Assembly: GCA_963971405.1 (NCBI GenBank)
Contig: OZ020486.1
Location: forward strand, 20,421,419 to 20,485,418
Origin: Psococerastis gibbosa
Taxonomy: Eukaryota > Arthropoda > Insecta > Psocodea > Psocidae
DNA length: 64,000 nucleotides
Direction: 5' to 3'
Shown here: positions 46,544 to 58,573 of the stretch, piece by piece
How positions within the stretch are numbered: position 1 is the stretch's first letter
How the letters are laid out: each line of letters starts with the position of its first letter
The notes under the pieces: generated by a model
What the model saw: only the letters and a program-made list of their open reading frames with translations
Databases searched by the model: none
Told to the model about the DNA's origin: nothing
Made by a program: the position numbers and the translations under genes

Positions 46544-49079
46544 CCAATGAGGAGACAGGAAAATTTGAAACAATGACCATAAATAATATGGTTTGCACAT
46601 CCAGTCGCTCACTCTCCAGTCTCCACCACTGCGGCACTGCGAAGGGCCTGATCCCAGAATTTTCTTTTATTCATGCAGCCTATACGAATAGTCAAGCCTA
46701 GTCTCCCACAGTCCCACATACCTAGCCTAAATTTCCGGTGGGAAAAAAAATTGTAGCACAGGCTAGATGTAAAGCAAACTCATGAATGCTTAAATACATC
46801 ATCGACACTCAGAGCATTATCAATATGGCCGTCATCATTATGATTCGAAGGGCTTTTTATGGACATAGGCCCATTTAACAATTAAATTATTTTTTGATTA
46901 TTATGGATAATTCATGCCCCAATGCATTGCGTACCCTTCCATTAAATTCCATTTATACTGAATTGTAATGGTCTGCCAGTTCTAGACTATACAATCGTCC
47001 CATCGATCAATTCAGTGCTTTGGGATTTCGAGGGAACCGAAATTTAAGCCTAGGAAAATTATTTACTATGGAATTACTCATATTATCTAATGTCAACTAA
47101 TTGATGAATATAGGAAAGCATAAATTTAAATAGTTGGGGGCAAACTAGTTCACGTCCTTGATGCAATGTTGTTGATTTTTTATTATTTTTATGTACTGTA
47201 CATTTAATATACTATACAAAATGATATATAATATGCACAATGTACTACATTACTTATACAGTACGTATTTTCATTTTTTGCTGTTGCTACTCCTATACTT
47301 TTCGGCTGAGGCTAATATAGGAAGGGGGGGGGGGGGGGGGAGGGGAGGGGGGTGCTGAGTACTCCATGGTCCGTATTATTGGCTACGCTTGTATGCTATT
47401 CAACATTGATATTAGGGCCCAATCGTCGATGAAAAACTGGTTTATCGCTGGTGGGGTGAAATTTCAGCTCTCGTCGCTCAATAGTCGAAATTAACGCTAT
47501 TCACAAAGATGTTGAAAAGACACTATTGTGGGCACAATTTCCACTTGATTCAAACATTTTCAAATGCGAGCCTCAAGCTTGCTGCTCCCTTCTTCCTCCT
47601 TTACATTTCTAACAAAATTTAAAGTTCTGCGTCAAATATATTTTTATTTTATGCGGAGGCTTCATGCTCTACTTGTGATGATATACTGTTTTAATAACTT
47701 TTTACCACTATTAATATCTTGTTTATCGTGCAATATTTCATGTGGGTTTTTAAGCTGCTCACATTTCTGCGTCAACGTTAATATTATATGAAACCGTGTA
47801 AATCTGTCGAAATCTCGAAGTTGAAAATTTCGACCATCACAAATCTTTCCTTATAGGCATACTAATTAACGTTTAAACAGGAAAGCAATAATTGGAATAA
47901 AATATATGTATTTATTTTTTACACAAGGCCACTTTTTACTAGATTCTGTCCATATTTGGATGGGGACCATTGTAAAGGCCATATTATATTTTGCCACATG
48001 TCGCATACTATAACGTATATAACAAGTATAATACTTCCCGGGAGTCGAACTCAGCGCGAGATACCGATTTAATTTATTATTGGGGCTAAAATGCAAACAA
48101 AACAATTTTAGATTTGCACTTTGTAATCTAAATATATTTTTTTAAACATTTTTAACGATATTTACCCCGCGAACTTACTGTTATTAGGTATATGAAATCT
48201 GAAAAATTCGCACTATCGTGTTTTGTAAGAGGAATAATGTTTCAAATGAGAAAATGCAAATTTACTGAAAAATATTATGTTTTTGTGAAGTCTTCAAAAG
48301 ACTATTCTAATTGGTATGATATGAATTAATTTTGTCAAAATAATTCAAGGCAACTTTTGTTTAAAAAAAAAGAAATGGATATAGCTGTCCCTTGGCAAGG
48401 TACCTCGTGCTATGGGTGCGCAATCACCTATCGAATTGAGGCACCGGGTACAGCACTCAACAGCAGGGTTCCCTGTCAGATGATTAACACCAAACCACCC
48501 TAAAATACTAAACTATGAGAGCAACAATATAACCCTCGGTTCATTGCTCATGACCATCGATGGGGAGATAGACACTTCCGGTGGTGGTCAAAATATGAAA
48601 AATGGACGCATCTAGCGCTCTATTTCCGGCAGAATCGGAACAAGCGTATCATTTTAATGTGTTTTATTGGTCCTGAGTTCTAACATGTATTGTGCGCTCT
48701 ATTGTGATGCCTCCCTTTGTTCCTCCCTCATTACAGATGCATTCATCAACTTGCCATTTTCAAACTCATTGTTCCTAGATTTGAAATGTGTCTAATCCTC
48801 AAGAGCGTTGGTGGAGATCTTCACAAAGGACGCCATCATTTGCGATATCCTGCTTTCTTTGTCAACCAATTGTTATACGCGAACAATGTTAACTTTCTTG
48901 TTACGGGTTTTGGAGCCTTCCTTTTATATTTCGACAATAGAAGCAAAGGGGATAAGGGTATATGAAAATTCGTACAAGCATTGTGTACGGTATCTAATAT
49001 ATTCTCGCATCATGAAAAGGTCGAACGAAGGCAGGCATGAGGCATGTTGTGTGTGGTAAATTATGTGATGCGGAGACTT
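46544..49079. other. Gene-free region with family A fragments
   Basis: About 46895-47150 matches the 3' half of family A, and 47797-47887 matches its 5' end in reverse orientation. A GTCGAACTC box near 48048 resembles a tRNA B box, but no full tRNA or SINE can be drawn there. Confidence 0.5.
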
Positions 49080-49159
49080 AAAGTACCTAATAACTGTTTA
49101 TTAAATCTTTAAATGCGTCTGTTGGTCGGTCTGCCCCGGCAGCCATGTCACCATGTGCA

Positions 49160-49673
49160 AAAATTGACTGAAAGTGGGGTTTTATACGCATTTTGATAGC
49201 AGTAAGGTTTAGAGTTTGCAAAAGAAGATTCATATAAGCACAAGTCTCCCGAATGGGCCCGAAGCAGTTTCACGCAATGTGTCAGCAGTAAAGTTAGGTT
49301 CAACAGACGAAGATTCGTAACAGGGGGACCTGGGGATCTCTCCCTTAGAAAATGTTTGAAAAAAAATGAGCCTGAAATATTGGAGGTGTGATTTAGATTT
49401 TACCGCAAGTAAAAGATTCATATAACTGCAAACACGAGGATTTACACATTTTTACACTCCAAGACTTATTGATAGACTTCAATGGGGGTCTGGGATTCAC
49501 CCCCGGGAGAAAGGTTTTAAAAATATGGGTACACAATTGTGGTAGTTTGCGTAGTATTGATAGACTTCAATGGGGGTCTGGGATTCACCCCCGGGAGAAA
49601 GGCTTTAAAATATGGCTACAAAATTGTGGGAGTTTGCGTATTTTGGCTGAAACATATTCTGGCTACGGCCTTG
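49160..49673. repeat. Relative of the 45.9-kb hAT-like element, one end only
   Basis: Body sequence resembles the 45.9-kb element (TTTTATACGCATTTTGATAG). The right end CTGGCTACGGCCTTG matches the terminus of the 50.0-kb element. A left terminus was not found. Confidence 0.5.
49468..49640. repeat. 88-bp tandem duplication
   Basis: Two head-to-tail copies starting ATTGATAGACTTCAATGGGG at 49468 and 49556, with a few differences. Confidence 0.85.
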
Positions 49674-50034
49674 CCCGCAACAACGCACTGGGAATCTGGG
49701 ATAAGCAATTAACCGAAGGCTCGACTGACTAATATAATAAGTCCGCAGTGAATCAGATTGCGTTATATGCTATCGTTGAAATATACTATATATTAATTAA
49801 AATCAGATCGTATATACCCTCAATATCTGTTGTTTTTTTTTAGCAAAATCAATGTTAACAAGAAATATATGTATCTTAGAGCTATCAAAAATAAAAATGC
49901 CTGTTCCCTTTGAAGAAATACACCTTAATGCAACCCCTCCCCCCCCCCCCCCGAATTTAATTGACTTTAAACTGGATAGAATTGAACTTTACAGATGTGC
50001 GACATTTCACTACATAACCTATCAGATCACAGCC

Positions 50035-50544
50035 CAAGGCCGTAGCCAAGGGGCGGTTCATGGGGGTTCAACCCCCCCCCCCCCCGAAATGAAATGGCTT
50101 GATACTAGCTAGAATCGGATTTTGAGAGGAAAAATAAAAACCGCTATGTAATATCCAATGAAGCCGGCCGCCATACCAAGTTGAATCCAGCGGACCAGAG
50201 CAGGTTCAAAGCTGCAGATAACTTGGTCGTGTGCACAGTGCCGGTAGGGAAACATGGTAGGACTTGTCCTGGTCACCTCCGAACTAATCGTGTGACTTCA
50301 CTGTGTTTCCCAAGTGGTTCGGAATCTACTATAATCAGGAGGTCCACTGTCCTATGGGCTGGCATAGGACAGTCAAGTCGGGTCGCTCTATGGGCCCAAA
50401 TATGAGGCCTAAGTCGTTATTAACCCGACGAACACTACTACTACTACTAGATAGTTGTGTAGTTGTGCTAACCTGTCTAGTCTAACATCCAATGAAATTT
50501 CTGAACCCCCCCCCCCCCCGAAAAAAATCCTGGCTACGGCCTTG
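50035..50544. mobile_element. hAT-like non-autonomous element (510 bp) with an insert
   Basis: Ends CAAGGCCGTAGCCAAGG and CCTGGCTACGGCCTTG. Flanking octamers TCACAGCC and TCTTAGCC agree at six of eight positions. The middle (about 50155-50470), GC-richer and ending in an ACT triplet run, looks like a separate insertion. Confidence 0.7.
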
Positions 50545-50574
50545 TCTTAGCCCTCCCCAAAATTAAATCCTGGA

Positions 50575-50700
50575 AATAGGAAATTCAACCATATAGGAAA
50601 AGTATTTACTATGGTAATATCATATTATTTATCTAGATCAATAAGGACTAATTTGGTAAATAGGAAAGTGTGTTTGAGTAAACTCGTACCAGTTCTTTTC
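50575..50700 (+). repeat. Family A 3' fragment
   Basis: The last 120 or so bases of family A, ending TTTGAGTAAACTCGTACC. Confidence 0.65.
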
Positions 50701-53509
50701 TTTAGACATGATCACCAGGAAAATTATCAATGGCCTAATTTGTAAGCCTATGTGATAGATTCACATAATTACCTCATACATCATCTGCCGACAACGCGAC
50801 AACATTCCAAATACCCTGGTGGTTCAGCATTTTCTCCTTCTAGTCTAAAACCGTGCCAAAAAAGACCTGCACCTTCAATGGAAGCATTGCTGAACAAAGG
50901 CATATGGTAATCAATGGCCGCCTTTGATTAGAGTTATGCGAGGCAGCCTTCCCTGAATGAATTCTAGTTGAACCTGTGGGGCATGATAGCTAAAATGAAA
51001 AGGTCACTGTGCGAGTGTGGGCCGTGGGGTGCAGCCCATTACAGCGGGGTATTGTTTCAAAATAATATCACAGCAACTTCAATAAATAATGACCCGGGCC
51101 GCTGTGCTGGGAGCTACAACAAAACAAACACGGACAATATAAAGAAATTGAAAGAAAGGAGACAATAAGAAACGAAACAAAAAACATGAAGCTATTGTCC
51201 AAAGTCTTTCAGCGATCAGGGTCGGAGCCACTTCTCCAACTCTGCGCTTTTGTGTACGGCATACGCTTTAATTTTTCGTTAGCCTTAGCCAGACGTAAAA
51301 AACCACAATTTTCATGTGCAAAATAAGCCTAGGTAGACTACCTATATAGTAGACTTTCTTGTAAGTTGTGTTTTAATATGAGGTTCATTTGTGACGTCAT
51401 TTTGTAGATGGCAGCACCAGTTGCAATGATATCAAAGCGTTGATTTTTCCATAAGCCTCAATAATATTTTAAAATTATTTTATTTATGTATTATTTTTAA
51501 GTGATATTTTTCTACAAATCATGGGGAATATATATATTAAATTATATACAGCGAAATAAGGTCCAGGCATAGTAAAAATATTATAAAAAATATTAAAATA
51601 ATTAATTAAATGCTAAGAGGTTAGTTTTCACCATTGAACTATATATATATACACTGGAAACACACCAGGAGCGCTAGGGATGTCGGCAACGGACAAAACC
51701 TGATATCTTGGATATTATGGCAGAAGCGTTCCATGCCATATACACTTACGTGTAAATTTGATGTTTTTCAATATTTTTTTTAATACGATTTATTGACATT
51801 TTCAGCTTTTCTAATATTTTTTTATTTATTATAGAACAATATTCTATGGTCACACACCGGCATTTATGAAGATTTATTAATATTTAGCTAGGAATATGTT
51901 ACTAAGAAAAATTGTGTCAAGCAGCAATTTAACAAAATATAGCCAAACTATTTAGTCCAATCTAACCATGTTCGTCTATTTAATTGCATTGGGACTAAAT
52001 TTGAAGTGTTCAACTTCCTAAATTTAGGCTCCTACCTATACCAGGAGTAGATCCAGCCCATTGTTTCCTCTCAAAATCCGATTCTATCTAGTGTCAAGCC
52101 ATTTCATTTCGGGGCAGGGACGGTTTCAGAAAACGTTTTCGGGGGGGGGGGGGGCGGTGAAAAATATCGCGTTTCCCTTACTTGAGTAATAATTTCTCTT
52201 AATTTCCTTCAAAAGTCCATTCTAACTAGAATAATGCTATTTCTCTCGAGGGGGGGGGGGGGTGACCGCCCCGCCCCCCAAGGATCCCCCCTTGGCTGCG
52301 GCCTTGAGGATAATTGAAAGTATGCAATTTGTTAACATAATGATAAAGAAAACTGAAATAAACCCATAAATGTTGCCTCAACTAATGACCAAACCATGCG
52401 AACACTTACTTGTGAAAAGTAATATTTTCCCCCGTTTCTCGACATATCTTGAACCTATTAGTGCATTTATAAGCAGACCAAGATATGACCATTATGTCAA
52501 ACCAAAGAAAAACTCAATAAATGGGTAAATAGATTAAATAACAGGCAATGAAATACGTATCGCATTGAAGGCAATGGAGTCACTTCTTGCCATAATAACC
52601 CTTTTTGTCACGTGACCAAAAGTTCATTTGTTCAGCGTGGGCTGAAATCTGCGCCTAACCGGTTACCAGAAAGCAGAAAACCAATGAAAACCAGCAATAT
52701 AATTTTCCTGCACAACTTTCTGCAACTTTTCCAGTTTTATAGCCAAATTCTCAAGCGTCTCAGCAAAAAGAAAACCCGCAAAGGGTTCTTGACGCCAGCG
52801 TTCTGAATGGAAACCTAGTGAAAGTCCCTGTTCGCTTCGTCCAGGAGGCTTGGACTTTGATTTGAATGTAAGCTCGCGGGGTGAAGTCTGTGATGGGGAC
52901 ATGAATAGAAGATGCACAATAGCCCTCCCATTGTCGCCAGTCCAACAATTGAGGGGTCCGCTTTGTTGCCGTTTGTGTCTTTCTTCCTCCTGGAGGAGTA
53001 GGCGTCTGCCGACTACATTGTCTTCTCCCCTTCCCCCCTCCCCTTCCCCCCTCCCCTTCCCCCCTCCCCTTTTGTTCCTCCAATTATTGATGCTTCCTCC
53101 TCATAATCCCATATTTTCTTTCATCCCTTTGAAATCACTTCTTTTTTTTTTTTTTTTTTTTTTTTGCTGCATACCAAAAAATTTATAATGAAAAATATCT
53201 GGGAATTTTGAACGGAATCCAGCATCACCCATGAAAGGGTTCACCGTTATTTTGAAATTTGTTTTGCCTTCTTTGTTACACTGAATGCGTCATATTGTAA
53301 AACACTGCGCTTGTATTTCTATAGAAATCTATACAAATTTAAATCGTCTGCTGGATGTAAACGGTTAGGCTTAATGCTGCCACCCAATCATAACCATCGT
53401 GTTGCTTAATCTCAATTTGCTTGTACTGTTAGCTCACTTGTAGATTTATCGGACTTATTCGAGCACGAGCCTGTACAGCTAATACACCTGTTGAGGGCTG
53501 AATACAGGA
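50701..53509. other. Gene-free region
   Basis: A partial hAT-like copy ends near 52304 (TTGGCTGCGGCCTTG). A polypyrimidine tract at about 53020-53075 consists of repeated CCCCTTCCCCCCTC units and could form triplex DNA. A T run lies at 53141-53165. No gene recognised. Confidence 0.45.
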
Positions 53510-53517
53510 CGGGCCAA

Positions 53518-54217
53518 CAGTGGCGGCTCGTAGTGTATCAAAATGGTGGGGCAACGAATTGTAATAAAGTAATAGCATATAACTTACCATTACTTGATTA
53601 TCAAATAGATTCTTCGGCATTTCGAAGTGGCAAACAAGTCTATCACTCGCTGTTTACATTTTTGTAATATTTGTTTACATTACAACTGGCCGTTGGGCAG
53701 AACCTGACTTCCCTAGTCAAAAATTGTACTTTGAAAAATTTTATAATAATCATCCTCATGACAAAATAGTGAAACTCTTCTCAAAAATAACTCTTAAAAT
53801 TATGATTTAAAAAAAAATACTAATATTCAACGATTATTAATACGAAACATTTAAAGTCATTTTTGGGGCGCTGCCCCGCTGCCCATGTATTAATGCATAT
53901 GCCAGGAATTGCATTGCAAGGTCCATAAGAGAAAAGTTGTGTACACCTTTTCAATGGTGGGAACGATCTTCTTAACTTTTGCCTGACTCGGTTGCCATGG
54001 CGACCCGGGGCTAAATTGAAAATTGCCCCAAGTTGCCCAGAGCACGCACATAGCATAGCCGAATTGTAGCAGTTGCATTTTTCTCCAGAATCTAGATTAG
54101 TATATTATTATTTTATTATTGTTATTTGTTATTATTATTAAAAGGAAATTGCTTTGTTTGCCTGTAAAATTTTGGGAGGGCAGTAGCCCCAGTGCCCTTA
54201 TGGACGAGCCGCCACTG
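53518..54217. mobile_element. hAT-like non-autonomous element (700 bp) with perfect 8-bp duplication
   Basis: TIRs CAGTGGCGGCTCGTAG and GGACGAGCCGCCACTG. The octamer CGGGCCAA flanks both sides exactly (53510-53517 and 54218-54225). No transposase is encoded. Confidence 0.93.
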
Positions 54218-54340
54218 CGGGCCAATGGTCCGAGGCTCTTAAATGAGCTTGGGGCCCACCGCAGATAGGCTACATATATGTATACAAGCGGTTCCCGGCG
54301 CAGCCTTCGGCTGCTGCCTCCTCCTCTTGGGCCTGCCGCG

Positions 54341-54432
54341 GGCGGCAGCTCGGCCTTCGGCCTCGCGGTCACTGCTCATGTAAATCAGGCGGCAGCTCGG
54401 CCTACGGCCTCACAGTCACTGCTCATATAAAT
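54341..54432. repeat. GC-rich 45-bp tandem repeat
   Basis: Two units beginning GGCGGCAGCTCGGCCT, at 54341-54385 and 54388-54432. Each contains the small palindrome GGCCTTCGGCC or its variant. The block is much more GC-rich than its surroundings. Confidence 0.85.
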
Positions 54433-55658
54433 TAATTGTGGTCACACACAACACACACGCAGCACCAACTGTCGGGATAAACGAAAATTAATGGTAGCGC
54501 AGTCTGCCGCTAGATGTCGGTTGATGTCGGCAGTACCAGCAGCCATGAACACGCACCATTGTAAAATATTCCAAAATCAAATTATAAAAACATTCTCCAG
54601 TGGACAAAAGTGGACTAAACCATTCTCGAATCTCCTTGAACACACACAACAATATTCATCATAACCGGTCATGTCGTTTGAGAGGAGACCCGGGACATAC
54701 ACACGGACAGTCGAAATATATATGTATATTAAGATATGCAATGGACTTTTAGGTGTGTTTGCAAATAAATGATTACCGGTATTTATTTATTTATTTATAT
54801 GACTGACCACCCAAATGGAAAAATTGCCGGTTATCCATTTTGACCATCTTATAAATACAATTCACATATTATGTAGCCACTGTAATAAGTTGTGGTGAGT
54901 GTACCCTGTACCGTAAAGTAACTTACTTCATGATCCAAGCTCAGGCAACTTGGATGCACTGGCTAGGATAAATATAAAAAACTGTTAAATTTTCAACAAA
55001 AAATCCCTGCTGAATGCCCCTGAGCTCCCCTCCCTCCTCAATATGCTATATGAAGGCAACAAAAAGTTAGTGCGAGAGGAGTTGGTCCACCCTGTCACGT
55101 TGTCCTGGATGCTGTCAGGTCTCAAAAAGCTCACCCCTCCCGGAAATAAAATTTGGGGGGCCGTGAGGCCTGTTTTTATTTGCAGTGTGCAGAGCTGCCA
55201 TGCCATTCTATTGTGCATTTCTGTGCATGCCAATTGACAGTTCTCCTCAGCAATGGGAATGAGGTGGCGGGCATGTGAAGGGACCTACGCCTTGGGGAAC
55301 AAACCAAAGAATTTCCACACTAAGAATCCGAAAGAGAATTGTGGGGAACGCGTGAGTTAATTAAAATATGATAAAAGATACCCCAGCATTCGTTCCACTC
55401 TTCGACTTTGATAAGATTAGAACTGCCGCCATAACAAGCGTGCTGGATTGGCAAATACAGCGGACTCGTACACCCCAGCATACATGGATTAACCCTGCTG
55501 ACTGCATCACCAAAGCCGCGCCTCCCTCCCAAACACTTTGAGCCCAACCATACAGAGGGACCCAAAGTGTATGCCAATGATCGGTGTTCAGACATTTACT
55601 GATATTTTCATCATTGCTTGGTCGCTGTCAGCGGTTTTCATGGACTTTCAAAGTCTAG
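54433..55658. other. Gene-free spacer
   Basis: No feature recognised. Confidence 0.4.
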
Positions 55659-56010
55659 GCTTTTTTTTTTTTTTTTTTTTTTGCGGTGCCTCCTTAAAGT
55701 AAGGTTCGTTGCGTCGACCTTTGAGATCTATTGCAGCCGCTTTGTCATGGAGATTCATGTCTGGAATATACCCACTTTCTGAAAGAGCGGGTTTTCCTAC
55801 TGGATCTTCACGAATTGTCTTCGTTTCTGACCCTGGTATTCCCAGTATCCTGAAACGGTTTTTGGCCAGAGCTTCACATTCTAAGAGAACGTGCTCTGCT
55901 GTTTCGTCCTCCATTTCACACCATCTACATTCTCTACTGCCCGTGTGGACTTTGAGTTTATGCAGATGATGTCTTAGGTGGCAGTCTAAAAGTCTAGGCT
56001 TATTCATACA
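55659..56010 (-). pseudogene. LINE 3' fragment with poly-A tail
   Basis: On the - strand the frame reads LLDCHLRHHLHKLKVHTGSR, ECRWCEMEDETAEHVLLECE and ALAKNRFRILG. This is the RNase H-distal region with the CxxC and HxxxxC finger of Jockey-type LINEs. A T run at 55661-55682 is the poly-A tail of this - strand insertion. Everything 5' is missing. Confidence 0.85.
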
Positions 56011-57145
56011 AACTACAAAAATTGATATCATCATTGATCTTATGTTGTTAGTGTTTATGTGACCAGTTATGAAATCATGTAAAATAAATACCGTATTATA
56101 TTTTTTTCTTTATACCATTCCCCAGAGTTAGTCATCAACTGGGTAGACATGGCAGCTGGCGGTAGTAGCGTTGTTAACTCCGCTGACAGCATCTCCAACG
56201 CCCCCCCTCCCACCTGCAGTCCTCTGAGCAACCAGCCGTAGAGGGGACCCGACACAGCCGCCACTTATGCAACAAACAACGCCTTTTATTTTAAATGAGC
56301 TGTAGGTATAGAAATCAGCAGTGAAACTATAAAGACGACAATGAGATTTTATAAAGAAAAGAAAAAGTCATGTTGTATAATGTTAAAAGAGGGAAGGAAA
56401 CACGTCCTAGTAGGAAGGCTGAAGGGGAGGGGGAGAGAGAGGGGGAGGGGGCAAGACTTCAGTGAACTCCGAATTTGAAAAGGAGCGAATACAAAGGTGC
56501 GAGCACAATGCGAAAGGATGCTCAGTGCTAGAGGGTGCCAAGTCCATGAGGGAGTAGGCAGTGCTTAGTACCTTGTAGCACTCAATTAATGAATAATTCT
56601 CTGCGATACAAAAGAAGTTGGTAATTGTGTAAATAAAAAGGACGGACATGAATTATCGTATTGTTGGAGTGAACAATAACGTGGAGTGAGAGGCGTCTTG
56701 GACGTGCTCCACGTCTCTTGAGATCGCGTCTGGTACATCCTCACCATACACCTGACCCGTTGCACCCTGTGAGCAATACCAAATATACATATACTATATA
56801 CTGTATATGCAAAACTATAGGCTTTTCCCCACGATTTGTAAGAACCTTTTGTCACACGTCGTTTACGGTTACTGGGTTGTGCCGATCGATACGATTGTGG
56901 CGGTATTCACAAAAAAAAATCCTGCTTAATTTATTCGTTAGTGTCACTATAAACTATTTTACTATAATATAAGTTAAGTAAGTAAGTAAGTTAAGTAATA
57001 GTACAAATATATAAGTTCGTGGGGCCTTTATGATGAACTTACACTTAAAAACTTTAAAAACGTTTTTGAAAGCGTTCGAACCAAAATGTGAAAACACTTA
57101 TTTAAAAAAAAAAAAAAACTACTTCATAAAAAACTATTTCATATC
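56011..57145. other. Gene-free spacer
   Basis: No gene recognised. AAGT repeats lie near 56970 and an A run near 57110. Confidence 0.4.
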
Positions 57146-57423
57146 TTCCGAATGACTGGCTCATGCGCAAACGACACTAAGGTCTATATTTAAAAGCTGC
57201 GTACGTCCATGAGAACGGCTTTCCCCATTTAATACACTTTTATGAAAATGGTTGGAGGGGCGCCAAATTATACACCCCCCCCCCCTACGCCACTGACAAG
57301 TGCCTCCCCCTTTTATGAGGTCTGGGACCGCCTCTGATTATATTGGCATTTTTTTGCAATTCATCTTTTTTATTCGTATTTAATCTTAGCCCCCTCCTTG
57401 GTCTCATTCTAGATCCGCGCCTG
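57146..57423 (-). mobile_element. Truncated relative of the 45.9-kb hAT-like element
   Basis: On the - strand it begins CAGGCGCGGATCTAGAATGA and includes the internal CAGTGGCGTA. It stops matching after the GCGCATGAGCCAG segment, so the other end is lost. Confidence 0.75.
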
Positions 57424-57540
57424 ATCTAGTGTAAACTCATTTAATTGTGGAGAGGGTCATATACTCATGGAATGGGGATCTGCTCTTGATTTTGAGAAAG
57501 ACTAAGCAATAGGCTGTTTTTTTTTTTCATTTTAATAAAA

Positions 57541-57690
57541 GGTTAATCGCATATAAACAATTTAATGCATGTATCCGATTGACCTCTACAGTCGCCTCTG
57601 TAGGTTAGTACCCGTGTTGAGTTACGACACATCTCCGATCGCATGGCTTATAGAGACTCGCACAAGTACAAGCACGCTACCTTGCCATCG
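57541..57690 (-). repeat. SINE-like repeat C, copy 2
   Basis: The reverse complement of the 23.5-kb copy, including GGTCAATCGGATACAT and GGAGATGTGTCGTAACTCAA. Confidence 0.65.
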
Positions 57691-58119
57691 AAGTCGATGT
57701 TGTAGACCTGTAGAAAGGCTCCTGGTTATTTTTCATTTATCAGTATCACTGAAAAGAAAACCCGTCAGATAATTCAGTAATACAGTTTTCGGAGTTGGAA
57801 AGCGCTCTCTATCGGATTTATCGTGATAATAGTGACAAAGGCGAAGGGGCGTCGCAAGTAAATACCTCGCGGCTGCCGGCTCGCAGTGTCGTGTGAGCCA
57901 TGCATTTGTGAGCTTTTCGATATGAAAACTCCGAAGTCATACAATAAAATTGTGGATGTGAGTTAGCACTGGATAGACCTATGGAAAATGTGTTTTTTAA
58001 CTTTCGCAATTTTCAGGTTGGAATTGGATTAATATTAGTGTCGATGCTAGGTGGCCATCTGACCAACGTTTGATATCTGCCACAGATAGCTGCAACCCAC
58101 CGAAGATGACAGACATGAT

Positions 58120-58252
58120 CACATACGTCAATCGTCAATGAGAAATATGGTTTTGACGTGGTAGCAGAATTTTTAGTATGTCTTTAATGTCTGCTAAACT
58201 TTCAATTTCACATTTCTCATTGACGATTGACGTATGTGGAAACCCCGCCTAA
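58120..58252. mobile_element. Foldback element related to the 41.3-kb copy
   Basis: The right end ATGTGGAAACCCCGCCTAA is intact, while the left end starts at CACATACGTCAATCG and lacks the TTAGGCGGGGTTTC part. The core (GACGTGGTAGCAGAATTTTT) matches the hairpins at 8.0 and 41.3 kb. Confidence 0.85.
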
Positions 58253-58321
58253 GTGATAAGTTACTCAATTTGATGAGAATCACTAATTTCTTTTTTAAGC
58301 TCCAATTCCATCACCCTTCAA

Positions 58322-58573
58322 CAAGCACGTAGCTAGGATTTTATTTCGGGAGGGGCTAACTACCAGGGGGTTGGGGGGGGGGGTATGAAAAACCCCCCAA
58401 TAAAACGGCGGGTCAAGTCTTCCGTAATCTGCGGAAGTATCTTGCAATATCAAATCTACCATATATATACTGGATCGAGCGAGAACAAATATAAATAAAC
58501 TAAAAAAATCGTTTTGTTCCCCTTTCTTTACATTTCGGGAGGGGCTTCAGCCCCCTCCCTGGCTACGTGCCTG
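58322..58573. mobile_element. hAT-like non-autonomous element (252 bp) with perfect 8-bp duplication
   Basis: Ends CAAGCACGTAGCTAGG and CCTGGCTACGTGCCTG. The octamer CCCTTCAA flanks both sides (58314-58321 and 58574-58581). Confidence 0.88.

Noticed and set aside
48030-48070. B-box-like GAGTTCGACTCCC on the - strand
   Set aside because: No A box or cloverleaf around it; could be a SINE scrap but too short to call.
50968-51168. Frame with SLCECGPWGAAHYSG, resembling a LINE Cys finger
   Set aside because: Only one short motif agrees and the surrounding residues do not align with LINE C-termini.
52850-53188. 112-codon frame over a Pro/Ser/Phe-rich stretch
   Set aside because: Composition comes from the polypyrimidine and poly-T tracts rather than protein selection.
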